The notes under the pieces were generated by a model, which made no database searches, was not told the DNA's origin, and saw nothing but the letters and a program-made list of their open reading frames with translations. Below, piece after piece: positions 1-9,107 of a stretch of 30,991 bases of DNA. This DNA comes from a virus. The DNA lies in IMG/VR virus record IMGVR_UViG_3300025769_000521, positions 1 to 30,991 of that record. One strand, given 5' to 3'. Every line of letters starts with the position of its first letter. Positions within the stretch are counted from its first letter, which is position 1. The position numbers and the translations under genes are program-made.

Positions 1-1
1 T

Positions 2-319
2 GCTGTACTAACAGTATCAGATGCTCCAGGTTGGACAACTGCTGCTGGATCATTAGGATCTTTTTCTGGTGGAGATTCAATATCAGTTACAGTAGCTGCA
101 ACAAATGCTACATCTTTTTCTAAAACTTCTGGTACTTTTCCAGGTGGTTTATCTCTTAATACATCTACAGGTGTAATAAGTGGTACAGAAAGTGGCTCAA
201 CATCAGATACAACATTTAGTTTCACTTTAAGAGCTACAGATGCTCAAGGTCAAACTGCTGATAGAGCATTTAGTATAACAATAACAGTAGGAGCTAACAA
301 CTCTGGACAGTTTAACTAG
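2..319 (+). CDS. Tail-fibre/adhesin-like protein, C-terminal part (Ig-like domain)
   Basis: The frame is open from the window edge to a TAG at 317-319, so only the C-terminal ~105 residues are seen. They are rich in Ser, Thr and Gly and contain a putative-Ig (He_PIG-type) signature, GGLSLNTSTGVISGT, followed by the strand pattern FSFTLRATDAQGQTADRAFSI. Such beta-sandwich repeats are common in phage tail fibres and surface adhesins. The gene directly precedes two more adhesion-type genes, so a role in the tail or fibre is likely. The start and the N-terminal domains lie outside the window. Confidence 0.7.
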   Translation, partial: AVLTVSDAPGWTTAAGSLGSFSGGDSISVTVAATNATSFSKTSGTFPGGLSLNTSTGVISGTESGSTSDTTFSFTLRATDAQGQTADRAFSITITVGANNSGQFN

Positions 320-328
320 GATAATATT

Positions 329-1693
329 ATGGCAAACAGTTATTTAACAAGAACACCATCTAGTGCATCAAATAGAAAAACATGGACATTTTCTGCTTGG
401 GTTAAAAGAACTAATCTTGGTGCTGGTAATCAAATTTTTCAGCAAAGTCAAGATGGAAGTAATTACATGAAATTATATTTTTCAAGTGATAAAATATTTT
501 GGAGAGGTGTTTCTGGTGGTTCTAATAGTGCTTATATTATAACCAATAGATTATTTAGAGATACATCAGCTTGGTATCATGTTGTAGCAAGATTTGATTC
601 TACACAATCTACTGCTGCAGATAGAATGAGACTTTATATAAATGGAGTAGAAGAAACTTCTTTTTCAACTAATATATTACCAGATTTAAATCATGATAGT
701 TTTTGTAATACAACAAACCCAATGGATATTGGCAGAGATAATGTAAATAATGGTAGTTATTTTGATGGCTATATGAGTCATGTTTCATTTGTAGATGGTC
801 AATCATTAGCTCCAACTGTATTTGGTGAAACAGATTCTACATCAGGTATTTGGAAATTTAAATCACCATCTGGTGTTACTTGGGGTACTAATGGTTTTCA
901 TTTAAAATTTGAAAACTCTGGTGCATTAGGTACAGATAGTTCTGGTAATTCAAACACATTTACAGTTAATGGAAATTTAAAACAAGCAGTTGATACACCA
1001 TCAAATGTTTATGCTACATTAAATTCTTTAGTTACTTCTTCTTATAATGATTTAACTCAAGGTAATAATACAGTTAAAGGAAACACAGGAACAAATGATG
1101 GAGAAACTTACAGTACATTAGGCACAGGCAACAAAGGTAAATGGTATTGGGAAATTAAAGCAACAGGTATTAATGGTGCAGGTAATCCTAAACTTGGTTT
1201 TGTTCAAACAAATAGTACCAATATTTTTAGACTACAAAATGGTGGTTCTGGTTATGGTGGTGGAAGTAATAGTGATAGTATTATGATTAGACCAGATGGT
1301 GCAGTAATTAATGAGGGTTCAACTTCAGGTGTTTTATATGGAACTTTTAGTGCAGGAGATATTTTATCTTTTGCTTTAGATAGCGACAATGGTGCTTTTT
1401 ATTATGCAATTAATGGCACATGGCAAAATAGTGGTGACCCTACAAGTGGAGCATCAAAAACTGGTGCTGTTAAAACTTGGACAGCTACATCTGATAAAGC
1501 ATCACAGGGACAGCATGTTTGTATTGGAACTTATGATACTGCAACACAAGCTGATTGTAACTTTGGCAATGGATTTTTTGGTACTACAGCTATAACTTCT
1601 GCAGGTTCAAATGGTAATGGCTCATTATTTGAGTACGATTGTCCATCAGGATATTACGCATTAAATACAAAAAATATTAACACTTATGGATAG
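329..1693 (+). CDS. LamG/SPRY-like tail adhesion protein
   Basis: This 454-aa protein starts at an ATG preceded by AGGA. Residues ~1-170 look like a concanavalin A-like/LamG domain: SAWVKRT near the start, WYHVVARFD, MRLYINGVE and a DGYMSHVSFVDG strand. Residues ~255-400 resemble a SPRY-like fold, with GKWYWEIKATG and later FYYAINGTWQNSG. Both folds bind glycans or proteins, and LamG proteins are frequent in marine phage tails. It lies between an Ig-like fibre gene and another adhesion gene, so a receptor-binding or fibre role is likely. That role is inferred from fold and context; no enzyme motif is visible. Confidence 0.7.
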   Translation: MANSYLTRTPSSASNRKTWTFSAWVKRTNLGAGNQIFQQSQDGSNYMKLYFSSDKIFWRGVSGGSNSAYIITNRLFRDTSAWYHVVARFDSTQSTAADRMRLYINGVEETSFSTNILPDLNHDSFCNTTNPMDIGRDNVNNGSYFDGYMSHVSFVDGQSLAPTVFGETDSTSGIWKFKSPSGVTWGTNGFHLKFENSGALGTDSSGNSNTFTVNGNLKQAVDTPSNVYATLNSLVTSSYNDLTQGNNTVKGNTGTNDGETYSTLGTGNKGKWYWEIKATGINGAGNPKLGFVQTNSTNIFRLQNGGSGYGGGSNSDSIMIRPDGAVINEGSTSGVLYGTFSAGDILSFALDSDNGAFYYAINGTWQNSGDPTSGASKTGAVKTWTATSDKASQGQHVCIGTYDTATQADCNFGNGFFGTTAITSAGSNGNGSLFEYDCPSGYYALNTKNINTYG

Positions 1694-1701
1694 GAAATAA
1701 T

Positions 1702-2748
1702 ATGGCATACTCAACAATTTCAAAACCTAGCTTACATTTTAATACTAAACTTTATACAGGTAATGGAAGCACACAATCAATTACAGGTGTTGGCTTTCAA
1801 CCAGATTTTACATGGTTAAAAAGTAGAAGTAATGCTAATGTTCATGCTCTTTTTGATGCTGTAAGAGGTGTTACTAAAAGAATGTCATCTAATGATAGTT
1901 CTGCAGAATATACAGAAGCAGGTGCTTTAACAGCATTTGATAGTGATGGTTTTAGTTTAGGAAACTGGACATCAACAAATGGAAATGGTCATACTCTTGC
2001 ATCATGGAATTGGAAAGCAGGTGGTGCAGGTTCAGCTAATACAGATGGTACTATAAACTCTACAGTTTCAGTTAATACTATAGCAGGATTTAGTATTGTT
2101 AAATACGAAGCTACTGCTAATGCAACGATAGGACATGGACTAGGAGTAAAACCTGCAATGGTAATTACTAAATCAAGAGATGATTCTACAAACTGGGCTA
2201 GTTGGCATCAAAATTTAACAGGTGGTAACGAAAATGATAGATATGTTAATTTAAACACTACTGCTGCAGATGACAATTATACTAATTATTGGGGAACTGG
2301 TGGTTTTACATCTTCAGTTTTTGGAGTATCAAATACTGGTTTTCATAATAATAGTAATAGTATGATTGCTTACTGTTTTGCAGAGAAAAAAGGCTACTCA
2401 AAATTTGGAAGCTACACAGGAAATGGAAATGCTGATGGCACATTTATTTACACAGGATTTAAACCAGCTTGGGTTATGTATAAAGTGTCAAGCACTACAA
2501 GTGATTGGTATATACAAGATAATAAAAGATTAACTTACAATGTTAATAATACAAGATTAGAAGCTAATAATTCTGATGCAGAAGTTACTGGTGCAGCAGA
2601 TTCAATAGATGTGCTTTCAAATGGTTTTAAAATGAGAAACGCATCAGCTTCATTTAATGCTTCTGGTGCTACATACATCTACATGGCATTTGCAGCAGAA
2701 CCTCTTGTAGCTAATGTAGGTGCTTCAATACCAGCTACTGCTAGATAA
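1702..2748 (+). CDS. Tail-associated adhesion protein, DUF7483-like
   Basis: This 348-aa protein starts 8 bases after the preceding gene with a GGAAATAAT leader. The N-terminus carries KLYTGNGSTQSITGVGFQPDF, a glycine and aromatic-rich signature typical of DUF7483-type marine phage tail proteins. A very similar block recurs near residues 235-260 (GSYTGNGNADGTFIYTGFKPAWVMYK), so the protein looks like two copies of one beta-rich domain. It probably decorates the fibre or binds the host surface. The domain name is from memory; the internal duplication is visible directly. Confidence 0.6.
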   Translation: MAYSTISKPSLHFNTKLYTGNGSTQSITGVGFQPDFTWLKSRSNANVHALFDAVRGVTKRMSSNDSSAEYTEAGALTAFDSDGFSLGNWTSTNGNGHTLASWNWKAGGAGSANTDGTINSTVSVNTIAGFSIVKYEATANATIGHGLGVKPAMVITKSRDDSTNWASWHQNLTGGNENDRYVNLNTTAADDNYTNYWGTGGFTSSVFGVSNTGFHNNSNSMIAYCFAEKKGYSKFGSYTGNGNADGTFIYTGFKPAWVMYKVSSTTSDWYIQDNKRLTYNVNNTRLEANNSDAEVTGAADSIDVLSNGFKMRNASASFNASGATYIYMAFAAEPLVANVGASIPATAR

Positions 2749-2750
2749 TT

Positions 2751-3077
2751 ATGGCTAACTCATATAAATTTTTAGGTGTCAATTTATCAACACAAACAGA
2801 AACATCAATTCTGACTGCTGGTACTAAAGATACAATTATAGTTAAATCTATAAGAGTTACAAATAATACAGGTAATACACCAACAATATCTTTTGATGTA
2901 TTAGATAGTTCTAATAGTGTTGAAGCTACAATACTAAATACACAATCACTTACAGCTAACTCATCTGTTGAAATATTAACAATGCCTTTAGTATTAGAAT
3001 CTTCTGATATTTTAAAAGCAACTGTTAGTAGCAACGATAATGTTAATATAGGAATAAGTTACTTAAACATAACTTAA
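2751..3077 (+). CDS. Small beta-rich structural protein, unknown
   Basis: This 108-aa protein alternates Ser/Thr and hydrophobic residues, as in a beta-sandwich (for example TIIVKSIRVTNNTGNTPTI). It has no Cys and no membrane segment. It starts two bases after the previous stop and its TAATG overlaps the next gene. The composition resembles the small decoration-type proteins near 29745 and 30273. It probably belongs to the virion, but no family is recognised. Confidence 0.6.
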   Translation: MANSYKFLGVNLSTQTETSILTAGTKDTIIVKSIRVTNNTGNTPTISFDVLDSSNSVEATILNTQSLTANSSVEILTMPLVLESSDILKATVSSNDNVNIGISYLNIT

Positions 3078-3526
3078 TGAAATTAGTAAATATACCATCA
3101 TCTAATTTAGATGATGTTTGGTCTTTAGTTCAAAAAGACATATCTCAAGCTTTATCTTTTTCAGGTGATCACACAGATGCACAATTTGTTTATGATTGTG
3201 TTAAAGATAATAAAATGCAGCTTTGGATAATTTGGGATAAAGATAAATCTACAACACTTGAAAAATATTATGGAGTTGTAGTTACAGAAATAGTTAAAAG
3301 AAAATTAATACAATCTTGTAATATATTTATAGTTACAGGCAGACAAAGACAAAAATGGCAACATCTAATAAGTGTATTAGAAGATTTTGCTTTAAAAAAC
3401 AATTGCACAAACATGGAATTAATAGCAAGAAAAGGTTGGAAAAAAATTATGGAACAATTTGATTACAAACAAACTCATGTAGTTTTAGAAAAACTAATAA
3501 CAAAAACTGAAAAGGAGAATAAATAA
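3077..3526 (+). CDS. GNAT-like virion-associated protein
   Basis: This 149-aa protein is translationally coupled to its neighbours by one-base overlaps on both sides. It has the pattern of a GNAT-like protein common beside tail genes in marine phages: a helix-rich N-terminus, LWIIWDKDK, a central strand pair (YYGVVVTEIV, CNIFIVTGR), a QRQKWQHLISVLEDFA helix and a C-terminal VVLEKLI strand. The classical Q/RxxGxG/A acetyl-CoA loop is not clear; only GRQRQKW is present. Acetyltransferase activity is therefore uncertain and a structural role is possible. Confidence 0.5.
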   Translation: MKLVNIPSSNLDDVWSLVQKDISQALSFSGDHTDAQFVYDCVKDNKMQLWIIWDKDKSTTLEKYYGVVVTEIVKRKLIQSCNIFIVTGRQRQKWQHLISVLEDFALKNNCTNMELIARKGWKKIMEQFDYKQTHVVLEKLITKTEKENK

Positions 3527-4233
3527 TGTCATTCGGTGGTGGATCAAGTGGTGGTGGTCAGGTACAGAATCAATCTGTAAATCCTTACGCACCAGCTCAA
3601 CCTGCATTAAATCAAATTATAGGTGAAGCAGGAAATTTATATAATCAAGGTGTAGGTGCTGCTGGATATGTAGCTCCTAGTACACAAACTACTCAAGGTC
3701 TTGCTCAACAAGAATTAATGGCAAATGCTGCTAATACTCAACTTGCAGATACTTTATCTGGAAAATATTTAAATCCTTTTTTATCTCCAATGTTACAAGG
3801 TGCTGCTAATGATATTGCAACATCAATTAATTCTGAATTTAGTGTAGCTGGTAGAACACCAGGTTCAATGATGAACCAACAACAAATTTTATCTGGTATT
3901 ACTCAAGAAGCAATTCCTTATGCTTTTGATCAATATGAAAAAGAAAGAGCAAGACAATTAGGAATAGCAGGATCTGTACCAGGACTTACACAAGTTGGTT
4001 CACAATTAGAAAATATTCAAAGACAACAAAATTTAGCTCCAGCACAAGCACTATCACAGTATAGTAGTTTTGTGAATCCTATTGCATCTGGCTTTCCAGT
4101 TCAAACAGGACAAACACAAACATCTGCCAATCCAGTAACCACTGCTATGGGTGGTGCTTTAATAGGATCTAAATTTGGTGTACCTGGTGCATTAGTCGGT
4201 GGTGGTCTGGGATTTTTAGGGGGGTTATTATAA
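3526..4233 (+). CDS. Gly/Gln-rich virion protein (ejection or tail-internal type)
   Basis: This 235-aa protein has a strong AAGGAG site about 8 bases upstream. The N-terminus is low complexity (MSFGGGSSGGGQVQNQS). The middle is rich in Gln, Ala and Asn. The last ~30 residues form a glycine-zipper-like hydrophobic tail (GALIGSKFGVPGALVGGG). Proteins of this look often sit before the large internal or ejection proteins of short-tailed phages and may interact with membrane. The position immediately before the three large internal-protein genes supports that, but no catalytic motif is visible. Confidence 0.55.
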   Translation: MSFGGGSSGGGQVQNQSVNPYAPAQPALNQIIGEAGNLYNQGVGAAGYVAPSTQTTQGLAQQELMANAANTQLADTLSGKYLNPFLSPMLQGAANDIATSINSEFSVAGRTPGSMMNQQQILSGITQEAIPYAFDQYEKERARQLGIAGSVPGLTQVGSQLENIQRQQNLAPAQALSQYSSFVNPIASGFPVQTGQTQTSANPVTTAMGGALIGSKFGVPGALVGGGLGFLGGLL

Positions 4234-4328
4234 TGAAACTAAAAGAACACATTCCACATTTTGTGGAAGAACATAAGAAAGCAATAGCAGTTGCTGTTGT
4301 AATTTTAATTATTGCAATAATTTTATAA
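4233..4328 (+). CDS. Mini membrane protein (31 aa)
   Basis: The ATG overlaps the preceding stop (TAATG). The 31-aa product has a charged N-terminus (MKLKEHIPHFVEEHKK) followed by one hydrophobic segment, AIAVAVVILIIAIIL, running to the end. It looks like a single-pass membrane peptide. Its last 14 bases are identical to those of the next mini gene. Function is unknown; a holin-accessory or ejection-related role is possible. Confidence 0.5.
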   Translation: MKLKEHIPHFVEEHKKAIAVAVVILIIAIIL

Positions 4329-4332
4329 TTAA

Positions 4333-4443
4333 ATGGAAAAGATAAAAAAAGTAATTTACGATATTGAATGTGATATTGATAGAAGAACATCTAAATATAT
4401 TTTAGGTCTTACTTTATTATTTATAATTTCAATAATTTTATAA
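4333..4443 (+). CDS. Mini membrane protein (36 aa)
   Basis: This 36-aa frame has a charged N-terminal half (MEKIKKVIYDIECDIDRR) and a C-terminal membrane segment (YILGLTLLFIISIIL). It starts 4 bases after the previous mini gene and shares its terminal bases CAATAATTTTATAA, suggesting a pair of related reading frames. The next gene's AAGGA site directly follows its stop. There is no family match, and translation is inferred from coupling and composition. Confidence 0.5.
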   Translation: MEKIKKVIYDIECDIDRRTSKYILGLTLLFIISIIL

Positions 4444-4451
4444 GGACATCA

Positions 4452-5795
4452 ATGTTATTAAACGACAACTTTGAAATGCAAGGTGGTGTAAGAAATTATC
4501 TTGGTAAAACTAAAGAAGTAACTGCACCTAAATTTTGGCAATCTAGTAAAGATAGTCCACCAACAGAACTTGTATATATCACAGATGCTGAAAAAAGTTT
4601 ATTATTAGATGCTAACTTACATGGCACATTAGATAGTGGAAAACCTAACATAGGTGCATCTGGTCTATTAAGTTTAGATGGTTGGGGTGATGCTAGTGAT
4701 GGTTTTGGAAATAGTGGAGAAACATCATCTGATAGTGGATTTAGTGGAAACGATAATAACAATTATTCTGTTCAAGATGACATGGAAGATTACGCAACTA
4801 ATGTTGGTAAAGAAGCTGCACCAACTGGTGGATTTGTTGGAGATAATAATGATGGTGGAAATAACTATGTAGTACCTGATCCTGTTTTACCACCAGGAGT
4901 AATTTCTAACAATTTTGATTATGAAACAGATGCCTATTCAAATAATATAGATGCTGGTTATGGTTTAGGAACAATTACCAATGCTACTTGGAATAATGAT
5001 ACTAAAACAGTTGATATAGAACAAACTCCAGGAATTATTAATACAGAACAATATCAAACAGCTAACTTGAGTGCTTTTTTAGATTCACCAGATGTAAGTG
5101 ATCAAGAAAAAAAAGATACTTTAAATCAATTACAAGCATTATCTAATTCAAATTTAAAAGGTAGTAAATTATCTAATATTGAAACAGATTTTGTTTTAGA
5201 AAATTTAGATTTAGCTTTTAACAATGTTAAAGATCAAACTAAATATAGTGAGTACACTTCATCAATAGATGAAACAGCAACAACTTTTTCAGGAGATTTA
5301 TCTGATAATTTATTAGGTACTGTTGCTAATTCTGGTGGTGTTATTGGCACTATGTTTAGAGGTATTACAGATACTTATAAAAATAATAAAGCATTAGGAG
5401 TTTTAGGTTATACAGGAAAAACAATTCAATATAATCCTGATGGCTCTGGTGATTTTAATTATGGTGGTGGTTTTTTAACTGGTAATGTTAGTGAGGGTGA
5501 AAGAGAAGCAGTTAATCAATTAACACCTTTAGCTGCTAATATTGTTGGTGGAACTACACAGCAACCATCTATGGTTAATGATTATTTTTCAAACTTAAAT
5601 AATACTAATCTTGGAATTTCAGAAAATTATTTAAATACTTACAACACAGCTAAAACTAAAATGGCTAACATTTTAAATATGACTCCACCTAATCAACAGT
5701 ATGGTTATGGAAATAATTATAATGATACTTACGCAAGACAAATCAACAACACTAATGTTTTTTATAACTACTTAAATGAACAAGGATTAATCTAA
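4452..5795 (+). CDS. Putative internal virion/ejection protein (447 aa)
   Basis: The start has a good AAGGA site 5-6 bases upstream. The 447-aa product is rich in Asn, Asp and Gly, with a low-complexity acidic stretch at ~75-150. A central GGVIGTMFRGITDTYKNN segment is followed by LGVLGYTGKTIQYNPDGSG. There are no membrane segments or enzyme motifs. It is the first of three large genes joined by one-base overlaps, in the position where short-tailed phages encode internal or ejection proteins. The role is inferred from size and order only. Confidence 0.5.
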   Translation: MLLNDNFEMQGGVRNYLGKTKEVTAPKFWQSSKDSPPTELVYITDAEKSLLLDANLHGTLDSGKPNIGASGLLSLDGWGDASDGFGNSGETSSDSGFSGNDNNNYSVQDDMEDYATNVGKEAAPTGGFVGDNNDGGNNYVVPDPVLPPGVISNNFDYETDAYSNNIDAGYGLGTITNATWNNDTKTVDIEQTPGIINTEQYQTANLSAFLDSPDVSDQEKKDTLNQLQALSNSNLKGSKLSNIETDFVLENLDLAFNNVKDQTKYSEYTSSIDETATTFSGDLSDNLLGTVANSGGVIGTMFRGITDTYKNNKALGVLGYTGKTIQYNPDGSGDFNYGGGFLTGNVSEGEREAVNQLTPLAANIVGGTTQQPSMVNDYFSNLNNTNLGISENYLNTYNTAKTKMANILNMTPPNQQYGYGNNYNDTYARQINNTNVFYNYLNEQGLI

Positions 5796-6868
5796 TGGCA
5801 GAATCTAAATATAAAGGTTTATTATACTCACCAGAGGTTTTAGGTGGAATAGGATTATTAACATCAGGACTAGCTGGTGGTAATCCAAGTCAAGCTTTGC
5901 CAAGTCTTTTACAAGGTATGAAAACAGCTTCTATGTTTAGAACTATGGAAGATGAAGAAGAAAAAAGACAACTTATTGATCAATATGCAGACCAAGTACC
6001 AGAAGATCAAAAAGCTGCTTTTAAAATAGCTCCTGCAAAATGGTTGGAAAAAAATGTTTTTTCAAAAGATAAAATAGAAACTAAACAATTAATGATACCT
6101 AATGCAGAGGGAAAATATGGTACTCCAAAAACTTTTAATTTAGCATTACCGGCAGATGTTATAGCATTTAATAAATTTAAAGATCAAAAAGGTGTCTATG
6201 AAGTTAAGCCACCATCTGTAGTAGCTGCAAGTTTTGATGGTATGCAAAAACCAGAAAAATCATCTAAAGGAACTTGGGAAAAAGAAATTAAAGGTCAAGA
6301 AGATTTATTAGCCAATCTTGAAAGAATGGATATTTTTTATGATGAAAGATTTTTACAAATTCAAGGTAAAGTGGGTAAAGAGTTAAATTCAGTATTAGAT
6401 AAATTTGGATTAGCAAAAAATGATCAAGTGCAATTTTTACAAAGATATGCCAACTGGGAACAAGCACAAGAACAATACTTTAATGCTTACAGAAAATTAA
6501 TTACTGGTGTTGCTGCTGGTGAAAGAGAGATAGCTTGGATTCAAGCTTCAATACCTAGTTCTAAAGATTCTCCAAGTGTGTATAGATCAAAAGTTAAATT
6601 ACAAAAACAAATAACTAAACAAATAATTGACAGAGCTAAAAGATTTAAAGGTGGTTTTGAAAAAGCATTAAAACCTGATGGTACACCTACAAAAGAATTT
6701 AAAGAATTTTTGAAAAAAGAGGGATTAACTCCTAATTATGATGTGGTTAATGCTACACATGATTTATATTTATCACAAGGTTATGATGAAAAAACAATGA
6801 AAGCAATTATGAATCAAAACTTTGTGGGTATTAATTGGGAAGAAATTTTAATGTCAGGTGGTAATTAA
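5795..6868 (+). CDS. Putative ejection protein with YRKxITGxAAGE motif
   Basis: This 357-aa protein is coupled by TAATG to both neighbours. The N-terminus (~10-50) is Gly/Leu-rich (GGIGLLTSGLAGGNPSQALP), and a charged helical stretch (TMEDEEEKRQLID) follows. Residues 232-245 read YRKLITGVAAGERE, a motif I associate with podoviral internal/ejection proteins, followed by a helix-rich C-terminus. The same motif occurs in the 63-aa protein at 23449. The gene lies between two other large internal-type proteins. DNA-ejection function is an inference. Confidence 0.55.
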   Translation: MAESKYKGLLYSPEVLGGIGLLTSGLAGGNPSQALPSLLQGMKTASMFRTMEDEEEKRQLIDQYADQVPEDQKAAFKIAPAKWLEKNVFSKDKIETKQLMIPNAEGKYGTPKTFNLALPADVIAFNKFKDQKGVYEVKPPSVVAASFDGMQKPEKSSKGTWEKEIKGQEDLLANLERMDIFYDERFLQIQGKVGKELNSVLDKFGLAKNDQVQFLQRYANWEQAQEQYFNAYRKLITGVAAGEREIAWIQASIPSSKDSPSVYRSKVKLQKQITKQIIDRAKRFKGGFEKALKPDGTPTKEFKEFLKKEGLTPNYDVVNATHDLYLSQGYDEKTMKAIMNQNFVGINWEEILMSGGN

Positions 6869-8901
6869 TGGATTATAGTGAATTTTATTCAAAGAAAAAA
6901 GAAGAACTTTTAGAAATAGAAACTAAAAACGCAGAACAAAATACCAATCAATTAGTTGATAATAATAATCCTGAAAATAATATTACTGTGGCAGAAGCTG
7001 GTGTTGTTGGAACTGCAAGTGATGTTGTAGTATCAGGTGCAGTAGGTGCTTTAGATACTGTAACTTATTTAATTGATTTACCTTTTATGCTAACTGATGC
7101 TTTAGATAAAGGTGGTAAATTTCTTTTTGAAAAAGCAGCAGAAGCTGCTGGTTTTGAAAAAAACGAAACTGAAGAAATGGAACAAACTTATGCTGACAAA
7201 ATACTAGCTGAAAGAAGTAAATATAGACCAGGTAAATATTTAAGAGAAAATTTTTTAACTTACGACACAAAAACTAAACCAGGTGAATATTTTAGAAGTA
7301 TGGGAGAGTTTGCTATTGGTGGTATTTTTGGTAAAACTGGAAAAGCTGCACAAACTCTTACTAAAACTGGAGCAGCATCAGGTGTTGTAAAACAAGCAGT
7401 TACAGATGTTGCTGATAATGAAGCTGTAGGTACAGGTGTTGGTGTTGTAACAAACATAGCTGCTGATCTTTATGCTTTAAAAAAAGGCAATACTGCTGTT
7501 CTTACAAAACATGTTATTCCTGATAATATTAAAGATACTAAAGATTTACAAAAATACGCAAAAGATAAAGGTCTTATTTTAAAAACATCAGAAGCAAGTG
7601 GTAAATCATCTGTTATCAAAGTTGATGGTACAATTGAATCAAGCATTATTGGAAACAAAGTAGTAGATAAATTTTGGGAAAATAGACCATCACAATTAAA
7701 AACATTTATTACTAATTGGGGTAAATCAATGGGTTTCATTACTAAAAATAAAGCCATGAGTGAAATGGAATTATTTGGTCAAATGAAAACTGCTGCTGTT
7801 AAATTAGATGATATGTCTAAACAAGCATGGATAATTAATGGTGGTAATCAAATTAAAAATTTTAACTTTAAAACATCAGAAGTTAATAATTTAGTAAAAT
7901 CACTTAATAATATAATTACTGAAAATCCTGCAGCATCAAAAGAATTAACAAACATATTAAAACATCAAGTTAAACTTTTAGAAAAATCTAAAGGTAATGG
8001 TCAAGTATTACAAAATGTTTATAAAGTATTTAGAGATACTTCTGCTTATGGAAATTTTGAGGGTGCGAAATTTTTAGATAAAGCTATTTATGGAAAGTTA
8101 AGTGAAGTTTTAAGAGGAACTTTAAAAACAAATAAAGACTGGGTTAAAGCAAATAAAAAATATTCAGAGTTTATGGTTGGTTTTAATAACAACCTTACTC
8201 AAGGATCTAAAACTAAAATATTTGAAAGTTTATCAGATGCTAAATGGTCAGATAAACCTGAAAACATGGGTAAATTATTTAAAGCATTAAATGATCCAAG
8301 TTTATCTAAAAAAGATATTGTTTTATTTACCAATGCTATAAATAAAAGCAAAGTACCAAATCTTTTAGAAAATACTATTGCAACATATTTTCAGTCTAAA
8401 TTTAATATTGCAGCAGCAGATAGTGTTAAAGATGGATTAAATACTGGAACTATCTTTTATAATTCTATTATGAAAAATGAACAAACTAAAAGTAATTTTA
8501 CTGAAATGTTATTTCAATTAGCAAAATCAAAAAATAAAAATGTTAAATATAAAGATATAGAAAAATCAGTTATGATGTTTGGTAAAGTTTTAAAAGCTAG
8601 TGGTAAGTCTGGTAAAGCAGGATCAAGTACAGCAGGAAATTTAAACTTCCAAGAATTAATGAGAGAAAATCCAGTTTCATCAGGAATTGAAATTTTTAGA
8701 TTTGCTGAAAATTTTAATAGATGGGCTAAACAAAGAACATTTTCAAAAACATCTAATGCACTTGCTGAAGCTATGGTTAGTGATAAAGGTGTAGATGCTT
8801 TATTAGAATTAGCTGCTGGTTGGAAAGACCAAGCAAAAGCAATATCTTATTTAAGAGCTATAACTTTAAGTTATGCTACAACAGATGAGTTTATGAACTA
8901 A
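6868..8901 (+). CDS. Large internal virion/ejection protein (677 aa)
   Basis: This is the second longest gene in the window. Residues ~45-75 are Ala/Gly/Val-rich and amphipathic (GVVGTASDVVVSGAVGALDT). A second Gly/Ala-rich region at ~140-205 may contact membrane (FAIGGIFGKTGKAAQTLTKT). The rest is Lys-rich and largely helical. Size, helical content and position after two other large coupled genes match the big internal-core proteins of short-tailed phages. No transglycosylase or peptidase motif was found. Its stop overlaps the start of the next gene. Confidence 0.55.
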   Translation: MDYSEFYSKKKEELLEIETKNAEQNTNQLVDNNNPENNITVAEAGVVGTASDVVVSGAVGALDTVTYLIDLPFMLTDALDKGGKFLFEKAAEAAGFEKNETEEMEQTYADKILAERSKYRPGKYLRENFLTYDTKTKPGEYFRSMGEFAIGGIFGKTGKAAQTLTKTGAASGVVKQAVTDVADNEAVGTGVGVVTNIAADLYALKKGNTAVLTKHVIPDNIKDTKDLQKYAKDKGLILKTSEASGKSSVIKVDGTIESSIIGNKVVDKFWENRPSQLKTFITNWGKSMGFITKNKAMSEMELFGQMKTAAVKLDDMSKQAWIINGGNQIKNFNFKTSEVNNLVKSLNNIITENPAASKELTNILKHQVKLLEKSKGNGQVLQNVYKVFRDTSAYGNFEGAKFLDKAIYGKLSEVLRGTLKTNKDWVKANKKYSEFMVGFNNNLTQGSKTKIFESLSDAKWSDKPENMGKLFKALNDPSLSKKDIVLFTNAINKSKVPNLLENTIATYFQSKFNIAAADSVKDGLNTGTIFYNSIMKNEQTKSNFTEMLFQLAKSKNKNVKYKDIEKSVMMFGKVLKASGKSGKAGSSTAGNLNFQELMRENPVSSGIEIFRFAENFNRWAKQRTFSKTSNALAEAMVSDKGVDALLELAAGWKDQAKAISYLRAITLSYATTDEFMN

Positions 8902-9107
8902 TGGCAACTCAATCTCAAAAAAACTCAATTGATATAATTAAATTACAAGGTGAAACTAGACTTATAAATCAAAAGTTAGAAACTATTACAAACAATCACT
9001 TACACCATTTGGACTTGGAAATAAAAAACATAAAAAAAATTGCATGGGTAATACTAACCATAAGTTTAAGCAGTCTATTAAGCCTGGTGTCAAACCTATT
9101 AAGTTAA
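8901..9107 (+). CDS. Small coiled-coil protein with C-terminal membrane anchor
   Basis: This 68-aa protein has an N-terminal helical/coiled region (IIKLQGETRLINQKLETI) and one C-terminal membrane span, IAWVILTISLSSLLSLVSNLL. The architecture matches XhlA/haemolysin-like or Rz-accessory proteins of lysis cassettes. It is coupled to the previous gene, and its last 64 bases are overlapped in another frame by the next gene. A lysis-accessory role is inferred from topology and from nearby lysozyme and holin genes. Confidence 0.55.
   Translation: MATQSQKNSIDIIKLQGETRLINQKLETITNNHLHHLDLEIKNIKKIAWVILTISLSSLLSLVSNLLS

Noticed and set aside
1389-1595. 68-codon plus-strand frame inside the LamG gene
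   Set aside because: Repetitive Leu/Gln/His-rich translation typical of an out-of-frame reading; no motif and no ribosome site.
7085-7757. Minus-strand frames opposite the 677-aa gene
   Set aside because: Phe/Leu-rich shadows of a Lys/Glu-rich gene on the other strand, with no starts supported by ribosome sites.
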